64,000 bases of DNA from Rhineura floridana (GCF_030035675.1 NC_084487.1:60029486-60093485), one strand, 5' to 3'. Counted from the first letter of the stretch, positions 11,890 through 23,527 are shown. Program-made: numbers and translations. Notes: generated by a model not told the origin, from the sequence alone.

Positions 11890-12670
11890 ATATCACATCC
11901 AAAAGAAACAAGGTATGTGCACTGGGGCTCCTTCAGTGCAAGACAGAGTCAATCTACTCCTAATACTCAGGAAGAGAGAGACATAATATACAAAGAAAGC
12001 TTATGATGCATTCCTCAGCAGTGCTGCAAGCTTTTTTTTTGCCACTGTCAGATAGGTTACTTGCTAATTGGTTCAAGCCATCAGTATTGCCTGTCCCTGC
12101 CTGCTTGCTTCCACTGCAGCCTCCTATCCCATCAGCTGGGGGAAGTTAACAAAGCCCTCTACAAATGGAAGCCTGATATGGAAGTGACACAGTCTCGCAT
12201 CGCAGACAACATGCTTGGCTGCAAGGTGTTTGAATTACAGGGTGCTGTTAGCTTTCCTCAGCTGGAAGTGTGGAAAGTAGTGGTGGCAGAGTAGTAGTAA
12301 GCAAGTAGCCAATAGCCCTGTAGCCAGCCTTCCTTGTTAGGTGGGGCAGCCACATTTCTAGGTGGGGCATTTGGGGGAGGAGAATAACACCAGTCAATCC
12401 CCCCCTCACCTTCCCCATCCAGAGAATGTGTTAACTCTCCTGAATGAAGTATAATCTGTTGAATTGTCTCATCCCTTTTTAAGAGAGTCCTAGGAGTACC
12501 AGATTCAAAAGCTTGATTTCGCTTATAGCTACAGTCCCCTTTCACCTGTGTCTGTCCCTGTGTTCTGATTCTTCATGAACTGAACTACGTTCATAAAGAC
12601 AGTGAGCTCCTGAGCTTGACTCTGATGCTGCATTAAGTATCAGTGTTAGATTCCACCTGAAAAACTAACT
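11890..12670. other. No recognised gene
   Basis: Nothing supported. Short open frames at about 12061-12545 have no recognisable domain on either strand. Confidence 0.45.
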
Positions 12671-12678
12671 TGTCCATA

Positions 12679-12926
12679 TAGGCGGGCCCCACTTATATGG
12701 CAGGTTCCGTTCCGGACTGCTGCCGAAAAGCGGAAACCACCGAAAAGCGGAACCCATTGAAGATTATGGTGCGCATCACACAAAAATGATGTGAAAATGG
12801 CATGCGACGAGCAAAAACCACCGTAAAAGCAGAACAAGTGCCTTAAAGTGGGGACTTTCCCTAATTGAAAGCTGCTGCATTAGCGGAACACCGAAAGGCG
12901 AGGTACTGTAAAGCGGGGCCCGCCTG
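12679..12926. mobile_element. Tigger/pogo-like MITE with TA target duplication
   Basis: Terminal inverted repeats read taggcgggccccactt on the left and, inverted, caggcgggccccgcttt on the right. Both are bordered by TA (12677-12678 and 12927-12928), the Tc1/mariner target site. The internal ggttccgttccggac followed by repeated aaaagcgga units closely recalls Tigger-type ends. It is non-coding. Confidence 0.85.
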
Positions 12927-13604
12927 TACTTCAAGTCTGGGGAAGGACAGAGAGAAAATAAATACTATAGGGTTTTTTTGTTAAATTCTTCTTGAGAGTC
13001 CCTCCTTCTAATCTTGTTCATGGCCTTTAGATTTTCCTTCCTGTTGGACAATGAAGGGAAAACTTTTTAACTGGTTGCTATATAAAGGATGAACTAAGCA
13101 ATTGGAAACTAATTATGGAAAGCAATTGAACTTTTTACTGGTTGCTGGATTGATATTTCTGTTCAAAAACCCTGAAAAGGCCCCATGCTGAGCTTCACGT
13201 ATTGGAAAAATCACAAATTAGGCCTGAATTACAGCCTAGATGTCCAGCCAGCTAGCTAGCTAACTGTAGTGTACACAACAATATTTCTATTTCTCTAGGG
13301 CTCTTTTCATCAGTTGCCATCAAGTAATCAAGAAAAAGAAGGAAAAAATAGCCACTATGACTGTGAGTATAGTGAGTGCTTTAAAAAAGTAAAGGATGGC
13401 CAATTTTTTCAGATCACTTTAAGTTATCTCTTTATTTCACCCTTATCAGTAAGCACCCAGTCCTGCTCTACTTATTATAATTCACTAATAGGACAAAAAC
13501 CTTGTGGTACCTATAGCCCACAGATCTTTCTATCAAACTTTAAAAAGCAGGGAAATTGGACAACTATAGTGAATGCACCAGGGGAGCAGGAAACCTGACC
13601 TCCT

Positions 13605-13757
13605 CTCTGAGATAATGGACTGCCCTACAAATTTGTAAAGATGCAAACACAATTTGGATTGCTCTTTTACAGTCCAATCCACTTGCTGTGTAGCTTGGAA
13701 GAATTTGGTAACATGCGCCTCTGAGCATATGGTGAGTGGTGGCACACTTGCTATCAC
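13605..13757 (-). repeat. Interspersed repeat, inverted partner of 15056-15203
   Basis: The minus strand of this segment aligns over about 145 bases, at roughly 85-90% by eye, with the plus strand at 15056-15203. A shared block is ttggaagaatttggtaa. The family is unrecognised. The two lie in opposite orientation about 1.3 kb apart with a solo LTR between them. Confidence 0.75.
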
Positions 13758-14483
13758 CAAAGATGGAGAATTACATTTTTGTATGTTTGTTGGTGTTCTT
13801 GCTTTGCTTCTTTCCTGTGTCACTACTGTTTCTACAGAGAATCTAATCTAGAAAATTATATTTCTCTCATTCTTCATCCCAGAAATGTCTGTCAAATTTA
13901 TTTTTATTAATTTCAAAGCCTTTTTATTGGTCAATGTCATATGATGGTGAAGACAGCTTTTTGTGTTTCAAACTGGAGATTATGTTCTATTTCTATTTCA
14001 GGTGCATTAACAGCTGAATCTGAAACTGCAGTTTGATGTAAAATTAGACTGATTACAACATGTTTCTACAAAAGCAATGACTTCGTTGAAAAAAACAAAC
14101 TTGGCCTGCCCAAGATGCATGTTTTCAGCCTGTTATGCTTAAACCACTCCACTTAAGGAAAGGTGGGCATGGTCAATTAAAAACATAGAGCACACTGAGA
14201 ATCTTGCTAGAATATATTTCACCTCCCATTGTTTTATCTTGTGCAAACTGAGACACTCCTCATGTACACTGGAAACTATTTTGCAGAATAGTCAGTGCCA
14301 TTATTCCAAAACGGTTTTTTGAGTTTTTTTAGTGTTGCAAAGTGTTGCTGTACTTCACATATTCACAGAAACAGAAGCAAAAGAAAATGATTTACTATAG
14401 GAAACCACTAAAATTGCAAAGTAAATCAAACATATTTAAAGTGACTATCTGAGCTCTATCAGCTGTCTTAACATTGTTGCTTT

Positions 14484-14991
14484 TGTTGGAATGTATGAGG
14501 TTCAACTCCAACTTGGTGGGTTGAGGTTGCATGGGGTTAATAAGGGTAGCTAGAGAGCTAGACCTCTTGCTGGTTGAGGCTATACCTATCCCTTTGATCC
14601 TCTGACCTCACTCCCCTTCCTGCTAGGCTGATAAGCAAAGGAACGTTGATCCCAGTTCCTTCCCACCTTTCTCAGTGTTCTCTTTCTCTCAAGAGGGGAG
14701 CAGACATCTTCTGTTTGTCTCTCCTCTCAACCAGGATGAGGGCCAGCACTGGGACCAGTGCAGGCTGCTCCAGCATAGCCAGTTAGCTAGATATAGAACT
14801 CTTTCCTATCAAGCATGTACTTCCAGAATAAAGTAGTTGTTTCTTATTTTAAAGCTTAAAGTCTCTGTCTGACTAATTTGCAGGGAAGGTAGAATCTTAG
14901 CAAAGATTCACACACACTAAGCTCGCTCAATACTCTCCGTTCCGCAGCGCTACGCAACTCTGCTACGCATCTCAGTAGAGAAATTCTGACA
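14484..14991 (+). mobile_element. Solo LTR of an LTR retroelement, 508 bp
   Basis: It starts tgttggaatgt and ends attctgaca, the TG...CA form of LTRs. It is flanked by a perfect 5-base duplication, GCTTT, at 14479-14483 and 14992-14996. An AATAAA polyadenylation signal lies at about 14827 in the plus orientation. No internal retroelement sequence adjoins it, so it is most likely a solo LTR left by recombination. The family is not identified. Confidence 0.85.
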
Positions 14992-15055
14992 GCTTTTTCC
15001 CTGCTAAAATAAGATCAGCATAGTACATGTCTTCTTTCTGTTATTTGGGTTGATT

Positions 15056-15203
15056 GCAGGTGTTGCCACCACTCCTCATATGCTCAGAGGCACATATTAC
15101 CAAATTCTTCCAAGCTACACAGGAAGTGGATTGGACTGTGAAAGACCAACTGAAATTGTGTTTGCATTTTGACAAATTTGTAGGGCAGTCCAGTATCTCT
15201 TGT
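15056..15203 (+). repeat. Interspersed repeat, inverted partner of 13605-13757
   Basis: See 13605-13757. This copy has the block ccaaattcttccaagct followed by cagtgtaaa-like sequence and ends near gtagggcagtccagtat. No coding potential or family is recognised. Confidence 0.75.
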
Positions 15204-16254
15204 TCATTCCGCACTTTTCAGTGCATTTCCCTGCCACTATGCTAAGTGCAAAAAGTTCACTTTTCTCCCCAAGTGGATTTGTTGTACTAGGGCGACAGAG
15301 TGTTTTAATTGCACAAATATCAGTTTCTGCCATGCATTTGAATTACTCCTGGAAAACAGTAACAGTCTGCAGGCACACACACGTGTGTGTGTTCGTGCAT
15401 GGATAGCAAAACTATTTCCTAACTTTAAGGAAGCAAAACTCTTTTTGTTCATGAGAACACACACTCCAGTAACAGCCAATGCATCAACCTGCATTAATGA
15501 ATCAAACATATGTGTTTTTCCTTATTTGCTTTGTTCTGACCGTTTTTAAAACCCCTTTGGTTTTTTACTGACTTTATTCTGGAAAAGAATATCCTAGGAA
15601 ACATAAGGTAAAGCAAAAACAACAGTGATTCCAAATTGTGTAATATGGGATCTCTGCAACAAACCCTGGTCATTTTGGGGCTTCCTTCATCTGTGAAAGG
15701 GATCTGTTGCTGTCCAAAGCCCCCATTTAGCAGTACCAGAAAGGAACTGGAAGAATTAAGAGGTTTGTGCTTCTTATCGAGCTCCTAAAAATTACAGGAG
15801 AATGACTAGTGTTTTCCTCCATCAGGTTTGTTTTGTTTTTTTAAAAAGTCTATACAGGTATAACAAGACATAAGCAAGATGGTGAAATGTTAGCAGCAAC
15901 TCAATTTTGGAGCTCTGAATTTTTATCTGAATGCACCACTGCACTATTCTTATTATTCTCTCCAGTTTGAGCTAGCTGTGAGATTAACTACAATTTAGTT
16001 AAGGAGCAAGAAAAGAGAAAGAAAGCCTTGGAAAGCTTGGAAAAAGCTTTGGAAATGCAGAGCCCAACTGGAGCACTGTTAAGAGATAAGAAAAAGAAAA
16101 GTATACCTGATACTGCCTGTAATCTAATGAAGCAAGTGCAAATACTGATGATTTACTGTCTTAGTATGCAAAGGCTGGATTTATTTGTATCTGTTTAATT
16201 TTGTTCTGAACAGCACAGAAAGATTACCCTTAATTTGACTACTAATCTTTTGCT

Positions 16255-17110
16255 GTGCAAAGAAATGGTGCTAACAAGAATGCATGGAGAGTTCTGGGGA
16301 TAACACCAACCTTTCAGAGTATACCTTTGAAGGGAAATGGAGATGGGCGAGAGCTTGCAAAAGGGATTGGTATCTCTGCTGAGAATACCCCCCCCAAGAG
16401 GGCTGAAGAATTAAATCAAACTAAAATTACTCATGACTTTACCCCCATAGTGGTAAACAATGAAGTTGATGATGAGTTTTTACACACTCTGAACTTTCCC
16501 CTTGACTGGTCCTTGGACCTCAAGGGAAATATCCAAGCCTTTGAGGAGGAATATACTTCTTTAAATCTTGCAACAGAGATAGCACTTGCCAAGAATCCAA
16601 CACCTGCAAGGTTAACTCAATCACCTGGCAAAGCTACTCAGATTAATGAGCTGATGCTGAAGCAACTCTCAGAGCTGGCTAGCAGTAATGTTAAAGCAAA
16701 AAGGAAAGAGCCCCCTGCTCAGCATGAAGAATTAATTGGGAATAATTTACCAATTGAAGGATGGCTCTATATGCTGACAAGGGACTTTGATCATGTGAAA
16801 TCCTTTCTGGCAGAATGTAATAATCTATTAACTACTTTGGTGGAAATGCATAAAAAAGATGAATCAAGCTTATCTGGTGAGAACCCTCAAACCAAAGCCA
16901 AATAATACTAGTGCCTTAATAAATAAACCTCCCAATCCTAAAAGCAGAGTAGGTAAGAATGGGAGCAAGAAGAAGGGGACTAACAATAGAATGAAGACCA
17001 AGAACCTTAAAAATGCAAAGGCCACAAGGTACAAGAAAATGGACTTCGAGAAACTTTTTAAATTATTGGGAAAAGTCCTAAACGGAAAGGAGAGCAGGAA
17101 ACCAGGATAA
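16255..17110 (+). pseudogene. LINE ORF1-like region, N-terminal and basic parts
   Basis: A 216-codon open frame (16255-16905) has the motif ITHDFTPIVVNNEVDDEF and a Lys-rich middle (NVKAKRKEPP). It overlaps an 83-codon frame (16859-17110) that is extremely basic (GKNGSKKKGTNN, YKKMDFEKLFKLL). ORF1 proteins of LINEs bind their RNA, and the basic block would fit that role. I do not recognise a named domain. The frame change at about 16860-16905 is probably decay. The position directly upstream of a CR1 endonuclease supports the ORF1 reading. An alternative is an unrelated gene fragment, which is less likely. Confidence 0.5.
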
Positions 17111-17242
17111 GACCTAAGAATAGGGTAAATAGTTGTTAATTTTAATTCCCATCCTGAAAGTATATCTGATCTTGCCCTCCAGCCCACCTTACCCATACCA
17201 TCCCAGGATGTAGACTCTGCTTTACAAGATCCATGGTCACAT

Positions 17243-17866
17243 GTGCTGATGAATAGGAAAACTAATCAGAAGAAAATCTCAATAGCAAACAATATCAAAT
17301 GGAAATTAGTATTAAACCATCAAAAGCTGGTTCTAGCTAATTATCCTAAACCTAGAGTCACCCTGACACAAGCTGATCATAAATTGCATCTGCTGGAAAT
17401 TTCGGAGGGAACTCTCCCAGGTCTGATCACCATAGCGGACATCAACCATGTGGATTATTTATATTATAATGGAATTAATGCATGCACTGCAGTTTCTTTT
17501 GGCTTGTGGTGTTCAGCTAGAGCAGTTTTTGCTCGCAGAGATGCCTTATTAAAGAAGGACATCTTAATTTCAAGATTTTTTGAGAACACAGCTCCTCCTT
17601 TGGCCTTAGTCACCTGTAGCACACCAAGATCAAAATGCTCCTTGGAAGAGGTGACTAACCACTCAAAAAATCAAATTGAATTTGATACTGCTCTGGAATC
17701 CCACACTAATCATAAACTCCCAGATATATATGTTGGTGAGGGTCTTTTAAATCTCTCGCCAGAAGCACAAAGGCAATCTCCTGTTATGAATACAGAGTTT
17801 TTTGACATCAAAGAGAAATTTTTATTAGATCCCTTCTCCATCTTACCTTTGCAAGCACAAAATTGA
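17243..17866 (+). pseudogene. LINE ORF1-like region, middle part, possible RRM-like fold
   Basis: A 207-codon open frame. Around residues 65-115 it reads ITIADINHVDYLYYNG, then FGLWCSARAVFARRD, then LKKDILISRFF. The alternation of hydrophobic strands with an ARAVFARRD helix and a following ISRFF strand resembles an RNA-recognition-motif arrangement, as found in ORF1 proteins of several LINE clades. That comparison is inference. The remainder is low in recognisable features. It lies 130 bases after the basic block, in keeping with a continuous, decayed ORF1. Confidence 0.45.
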
Positions 17867-17953
17867 ACTATAACAAGACTTGAGCGCCTTAACACTCATT
17901 TAGTAAACATCTAGCTCAAGCGTAATGGATCTACAAATATTAAGTGTGGTAAT

Positions 17954-18397
17954 GTGAATCTACTGACTCCTGATTCTATTCATCTCAACAATAAGCCAAA
18001 GACTGTGGAAGGCACAGATCAATGGGCATGTATTCAACCAAATCGATATGGATCTACAACTAAATTGGGGAATTATGTGGATCCAGAGTCTTTAGCCCAC
18101 TCCCATCTGGGAAACAGTTCAAAGAGAGTTGAGAATTTAGGGCAACTCTTGTCTGTGGTGCAGAATTGTCCCCCAATTTACCAAGCTAGTGTAGAAATTA
18201 ATCCATTAATAACTAAGATTGATTTAAGACCCCCTAAGAAGGATCTTGCTTATAATACACTCACTGAAAATTTTGTGTCACCAAAGCCCAATGCCTGGCT
18301 GAATATGAGATATTTAGAAGAGGAGGAAATTGGTTCCTCAGAGAGGACATCTGTTTCTGCAGTTCTCCCAACAACTGTCCCAAGACCAGTCATCTGA
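17954..18397 (+). pseudogene. LINE ORF1-like region, C-terminal part
   Basis: A 147-codon open frame with no recognised domain. It contains VQNCPPIYQASVEINP and ends with AVLPTTVPRPVI. It is separated from the previous frame by about 90 bases with stops and sits 360 bases before the ORF2 frame. I include it because it fills the gap between the two and has a similar composition. It could be a spacer rather than protein-coding. Confidence 0.35.
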
Positions 18398-18756
18398 AAT
18401 GTCAGTAGACTAATTCCATGGATGGAGGTAATTATACTCTTAGTGGAAGAGTCAGACCATCCAAGGAAGGGCATACAAAAAAATTATAAGCTATTAGGAC
18501 ATCTGAGTACTCCTTCAGCTAACTTGCTTCAACATGATTTATTCTATAAGGAATCTGTAAATATAGGGCAGTCATCCTCCCTTATGAGGACTTGACTATC
18601 TCTCAGAACTCTATCCAGGAAAAGATATCAACTAATTCAGGATGACAAAAATGCATCCAACCAAATAAGTTATCATGGAATATTGCTGGATGGTTAAATG
18701 AAGCTCCAGACTCCCATTTTGGGGATTTAGTTTTTCAGTGTCAGGCTTCTTTTAAC

Positions 18757-19892
18757 ATGCATTGGGGTCAGAGTAGTCAGGAGTCTGGCACTGAGGTAAT
18801 TCTGGGTAGGGGACGTTATAGCGGTAGGAGGTTGATTGGCCATCACAGGGGAAGGGATATAAGACATCTTTGTGCTTGTTTCCCTCCCGATCCCCCTCTC
18901 AACCCACGGGACACTAGCAGTCATGCTGGGAACTCCCTGGATTTTACTGTTCTGCTGATGAATGCAAGTTCAGTGACCAATAAAATCACTTTAATCCAGG
19001 ACTTAATCCTGGATGAGTGCACTGACATTGTGTGTATTACTGAAACCTGGCTAAATGACCAGGGCGGACTGGGACTTTCCCAGCTCTGCCCTCCAAGTTT
19101 TGTGGCATTTCAGCAGCCCAGATCCAGGGGACGGGGAAGTAGGTCGCAATTGTCTGTAGGGAATCTATCTCCCCTGTCAGGTATCCTGTCCCTAACTGCT
19201 CTGGCTTTGAGTGTGTGTGCCTGGCATTGGCTCAGGGTGACAGAGTTAAGACTTTGTTGGTGTACTATCCACCCCGCTGCCCAATAGTCTCCCTCCCTGA
19301 GCTGGTGGAGCTGGTCTTGGCATTGGTGTTGCAGTTTCCCAGGCTGATGGTCCTGGGTGATTTCAACATACATGCTGAGTCTCATAGGTCCAGCTCAGGA
19401 CTTCATGGCTGCCATGACAACCATGGGGCTGTCCTTAATAATTTCTGGACCAACTCATGTGGCAGGACACATGCTCGATCTTGTGTTTCATTAGGAAAGG
19501 AAGCTGGTGATCTGAGGGTGGAGGGGTTCTCAGTGACATTGTTGTCATGGTCAGATTGCCACCTGATCAGGTTTAGACTTTGTGCCCCTGATAACCTCTG
19601 CAGGTGTAATGGGACGATTAAGATGGTCTGCCCCTGGAGACTTATGGATCGTGATGGTTTCCTGAATGCTCTGGGGGATGTTCCCAATGTGGCTGGCACT
19701 ACTGCCGAAGCCCTGGTGAACCTCTGGAATACGGAGGTGACCCGGGTAGTGGACACTATTGCTCCAAAGCACCCTCTCCCACCAAGGAAGGCCCATAATA
19801 CACCTTGGTTTACTCGAACCTTGGGCCTGATGAAATGGCAGGGACAACAGCTAGAGCGACAATGGAGAAAAACTCAATCTGTCTTTGACTGA
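18757..19892 (+). pseudogene. CR1-type ORF2 fragment, endonuclease domain
   Basis: Two overlapping open frames (18757-19287 and 19215-19892) encode the apurinic-like endonuclease of a CR1 LINE. Motifs in order are LLMNASSVTNKITLIQDLI, DIVCITETWLND (metal-binding Glu), VLGDFNIHAE (catalytic Asp and Asn) and LLSWSDCHLIRFRL, a variant of the SDHHL motif. The linker follows: PWRLMDRDGFLNALG, NLWNTEVTRVVDTIAP and TPWFTRTLGLMK. One frame change occurs near 19170-19215. No reverse transcriptase follows. The enzyme would nick target DNA for reverse transcription in an intact element. Confidence 0.85.
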
Positions 19893-20399
19893 ATACTTGT
19901 TAGAGCTCATTTTCGAGCCTACCATATGGGTGTGATGGCGGCGAAAAAAGCTTACTTCTCTGCCACCATTGCATTTGCCCAGTGCTGTCTGGTGATGCTT
20001 TTTTGGGTGGTCTGAAGGGAGAATTTTAAAAGTGAACTGTGAAGCAAGACAGAAGTGTCACGATTCAGAAAATGGCAGCAAACGTTCCTGGATTTATGTA
20101 ATGACCTCACTGTGGGTATAGAATCTTACTGTTATTCCATATGCAATCTGCCTTATTGACATCAAGTAATCAATTGGAGCTAATTTTCCCCCCTTCAAAC
20201 TTGATTGCTGGAGAATAAAAGGACCATCAGTTACATTGCTGCTAAAGTGAAGCACCCCACTCAGAAACCCTTCTCCTGTAGGCTTGCATCCAATGGAGCT
20301 GTTGCACAAGTGGAAGAGAATGTGGCTCATGCAAAGAGGGTCCCCCACTTTGGTTGATTCTCCCTCCCTGCTGCAGCCTCCTGTGTCACTAGGGTGGCT

Positions 20400-20520
20400 A
20401 TGTATTGTCTCTAAATTGAATGGCAGCAGCTCTCCAGGGTTTCACACAAGACCTGATTGAACCAGGGGCCTTCTGCATTCAAAAATGTGTTCTATACAAC
20501 TGTGCTATGGTCCTTCTCCT
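20400..20520 (-). mobile_element. tRNA-Ala-derived SINE, partial
   Basis: On the minus strand the head reads gaatgcagaaggcccctggttcaatc, with the B-box ggttcaatc intact, followed by gaaaccctggagagctgctg. The 3' end beyond the cagtgtagacaat-like part is missing. Confidence 0.75.
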
Positions 20521-20639
20521 TAGTGGTTCCACCTCCTACTGAATCCAAGGTGAAGCTAATGAGCCACACCTGCCACTGCATCAGAACTAATTACCCAGAA
20601 TCTTTCAACCTGCAGCTGCAGCATCAGTTAATAAAATGA

Positions 20640-21245
20640 TTACACAGAAGAATCCTGGCACCCAGTTAATGCTACGGCTGCATTTCTGTTATGTGACACA
20701 GGTAACTATGCAGTTAAATCCACCTGAAAACCAAGATAGAATCAGAATGTGAGGTTAAAACTCAAATAATATTGAAATAATAACTCTGAAGCTAAAAGGT
20801 TAGGGTAACTGTTGGCAAGGTTGAATAAAATGCCATTTACTTAATGAATCCAGCTCACAAAGAAAATCCACATATCTTTAAGAGTTCTTTGTTCTCACAT
20901 TTGAAAGGAGAGGAGTAGAGGAGAAAAGTTAGTACACATTTACCTTTGAGAGTGAGACTGAATACTACTAAATTCTAAGAAGTGCAATGATTTATGGAAG
21001 TCAGTAGTTCTTCACCTGTATCCAAAAGAAATGAAGAAGAACAATAGATCATTGTGCAATAGCATTTAAATGTAAATGTAAAGTCTGTGAGTTTGGAGAG
21101 CGTACAGATCCCATGATAAAAGACAGGGCTCTTTGAGGAATTATAACCACAGCTTGAAAGAGCAATTGTTAAGAAATCTGGACTTTATTTTAATGGATAC
21201 TATAAGGACACAGTGCAGCAAAATCATGAGATGAAATAACATATA
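20640..21245. other. No recognised gene
   Basis: AT-rich DNA with no supported feature. Confidence 0.5.
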
Positions 21246-21248
21246 GGT

Positions 21249-21560
21249 CATAAGATGAGCTCTGTTGAACCAAACCAAAGGTTCATCTATTTCAGGATCC
21301 TTTTCCCTGCAGTTGCCTACCAGAGGCCTCCAGAAAGCCCACTTCCACTATTACTCAGCAGCAAGTGGCATTTCAATAGCACACTGGTGATTCAGTGTAG
21401 TCAATTTGTCTAATGCCCTTAAAAGCCAATTCAGCCAGTGGCTATCACCACATCCTGTGACAGTAAATGCCTTAAATTAGTTGTGCATCATATAAAGAAC
21501 TACTTCCTTTTGTCTATCCTAAATTTACAGGCAATCCATTTCACAGGATGATGCAAGGAA
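21249..21560 (+). repeat. Repeat A (LINE-3'-like), diverged copy
   Basis: Shares with 6405-6600 and 33415-33556 the run of a 'gctggatcagaccaaagg'-like start, a 'tggccaaccaga'-like middle and a later segment, ctacttccttttgtctatcc, typical of the long form of this family. More diverged than the other copies, hence probably older. Confidence 0.6.
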
Positions 21561-21689
21561 ACAGAAGCATAAAACCAGCCTCTCTGGGAATTTTTTTGGT
21601 CTTTTTGTTGTTACATAGAAAACTAAACTTTTCAGTGCAAATATTTCACCTGGAACTTGCATGGTTAGCAGTTTTGCCGAAAAATATCT

Positions 21690-22310
21690 CTATCTAAAAA
21701 AGCTACAGAGGTACCTGGGAGAAATGTGGTTTGTTCATATTTTAGTGTGAACCTACCTCATTTGCACTCCCTGATAGAATATGCAAACTGAATTATAGCT
21801 ATTTTTCAAAATTTGCCCTTCTTTGAATTCTGTGATACAGTTCTAAAGCAAACAATGTGTACAAAAATGCATATATAGGGGGAGATATACACAATGCATT
21901 AAATTAAGGAGAATTGCTTGAAAAATGTGCATATTAGGCATAATTGTGGTATAATGTCTTTTTAAGATACTTGAATTGCTTGCTAAGCACAGGTGAGAAG
22001 TATTCAATCAGCCAAGTGCTTTATCTAGCATTCCTTATTTAAATGTATGTTTTGAGTTTTTCATTAAACCTGTATCCCGTATGCAAGACTGGAGTGTCTC
22101 TTTATGGAGTTTGTCAGATTGGACTTTGATAGCCAGCTATCATAATAATTGTATGCAAAAATGTGTATATTAAGAGAAATACTGCAATGCTGACAATTTT
22201 TTCTTTTTAAAAGCAAACTGATGTTGAAATATTATGGACTGAACATAAGGGGGGGGATGAGAAAGAGAGAAACCAAAATTGATAGATTCATCCACCCCTA
22301 ATTTATATTT
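21690..22310 (+). mobile_element. AT-rich MITE-like repeat B, split by a 198-bp insert
   Basis: The left half carries cactccctgatagaatatg and aaaaatgcatatatagg. The right half resumes at 22145 with ataattgtatgcaaaaatgt and ends tcatccacccctaattt. Alignment with the copies at 11.5 and 59.6 kb shows that 21947-22144 is extra sequence. Confidence 0.65.
21947..22144. mobile_element. Unclassified 198-bp insertion in repeat B
   Basis: It is flanked by the 7-base match ATAATTG at 21940-21946 and 22145-22151, which fits a target duplication. The insert has no inverted ends. It contains an attaaa sequence near 22064. It could be a short LTR-like or SINE-like unit, and the class is open. Confidence 0.5.
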
Positions 22311-23150
22311 GAGCTTCAGGTTTTTTTTAAAAAAGAAGGGTAATTGGAGTTTTAAAGTCAGTAACAACAACTTGTTCCACAAATGATGGACCAGAGGGGT
22401 GAAATGGGATAGGGTCTTCTCTGTAGTGTCACCCCAATTTCACTGTGGAAATATACCATGCGGTACACATAATATCCCAGAATTAGTCTTAGATATGTCC
22501 TTTCTCCAGGCTTTTATGGGATATCAGTTCACTTCTAATATATTTACCTGCTCTGTTTATTTAAATGGATATGGTAATGTTGTTTTAAATACTGTAGCCA
22601 TACTCTGGATGTAAGACATACTAAATACATTCTCAAATAAATAAATAAATAAACAAACTTGTGCCTGGAAACTTGAATTGTGCCTGGAATGAATTGGAAA
22701 TCAGTTATGAAGTATAACCAAATATCATATGTTCACCTAATTTGTGTATATTACTGTGATTGCCATTTTTAATTCAGAATTGTTTGGAAGTAAATGGAAT
22801 AATAGAAATGTGTATTCTTCATGAACTATGATGTGAGTTAGAAAATAGCTGATTTAAAGAAGTAAAAGTTGGATTTCCAGGATGTAGTAAAGTCCAGACT
22901 ATGTAGCTGGAAGGCCTAACTACTCATGACTTCATTGGCACCTACTGGGGATTTCCCTTCAAACCAAATACAATCTCAGAATTTTCTTCAAGAGTGCACC
23001 AGGGGGGGATGTCCCTTCCCCTATGCACTGATACCATTAATCATCATCCCCCATAGCTGATGTAATTTACATTTTTAAAAACCTGCATGTAGTTTGGTCA
23101 CAAGTAACAATGAATTTTTTTCTATCCCCATATTGATCTATCACAGATTT

Positions 23151-23247
23151 CACCAACCTGCTGTCCTCCAGCTATTTCGGACTACAACCCATCTGCCATG
23201 TGCCACTGAGTGGAGTTGTAGTCCAAAACAGCTGGGAAAGGCTGGTC
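23151..23247. mobile_element. Palindromic hAT-like MITE, short diverged copy
   Basis: Shares with the neighbouring copies the arms ccagctatttcggactacaac and gttgtagtccaaaacagctgg, which are inverted copies of each other. No clear duplication is visible at the ends. Confidence 0.55.
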
Positions 23248-23389
23248 CATCCACACCATTTTGCTTCACCCTATTAGAGTTGCAATGACTATGAAAACTA
23301 GTGCCAGGCCAGCATTAGGAGGGTATCATGTTAAAAGAAGATAGTGATCAGGTGTTAGCAACTGAGTACAAGATTCTCTCCCTCTAATC

Positions 23390-23527
23390 CAGCCTTTCCC
23401 AACTAGTGGGCCGCTAGATGTTGTTGGACCACAACTCCCATCAGCCTCAGCCAGCATTGCCAATGGTCATGAAAGATGGGAATTGTGGTCCAACAACATC
23501 TGGTGGCCCACTAGTTGGGAAACGCTG
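23390..23527. mobile_element. Palindromic hAT-like MITE with perfect 8-bp TSD
   Basis: The ends cagcctttcccaactagtgg and (inverted) cagcgtttcccaactagtgg differ at one base. The palindrome continues inward through gatgttgttggaccacaa and its complement. CTCTAATC is duplicated exactly at 23382-23389 and 23528-23535. An 8-base TSD and CA ends indicate hAT mobilisation of this 138-bp element. Confidence 0.9.

Larger units (their letters stand above)
15975..20012 (+). mobile_element. CR1-clade LINE, decayed, ORF1-like region plus 5' part of ORF2
   Basis: A continuous stretch of LINE sequence. From about 15975 an open frame rich in Lys and Glu begins (ALESLEKALE, RDKKKKS). It is followed by an ORF1-like region in several frames to about 18400, then a CR1-type apurinic endonuclease domain from about 18950. 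The element breaks off near 20012, before any reverse transcriptase motif, so it lacks its 3' half. Length and gene order (ORF1 then ORF2) fit a CR1/L2-type LINE that was longer than the usual 5'-truncated copies. Many stops and frame changes show that it is old. Confidence 0.75.

Noticed and set aside
16870-17196. Minus-strand 108-codon frame that looks like a membrane protein (Leu/Phe-rich)
   Set aside because: It is the antisense of a Lys-rich LINE ORF1 segment. Complement of AAA/AAG codons gives Phe/Leu, which mimics a membrane protein.
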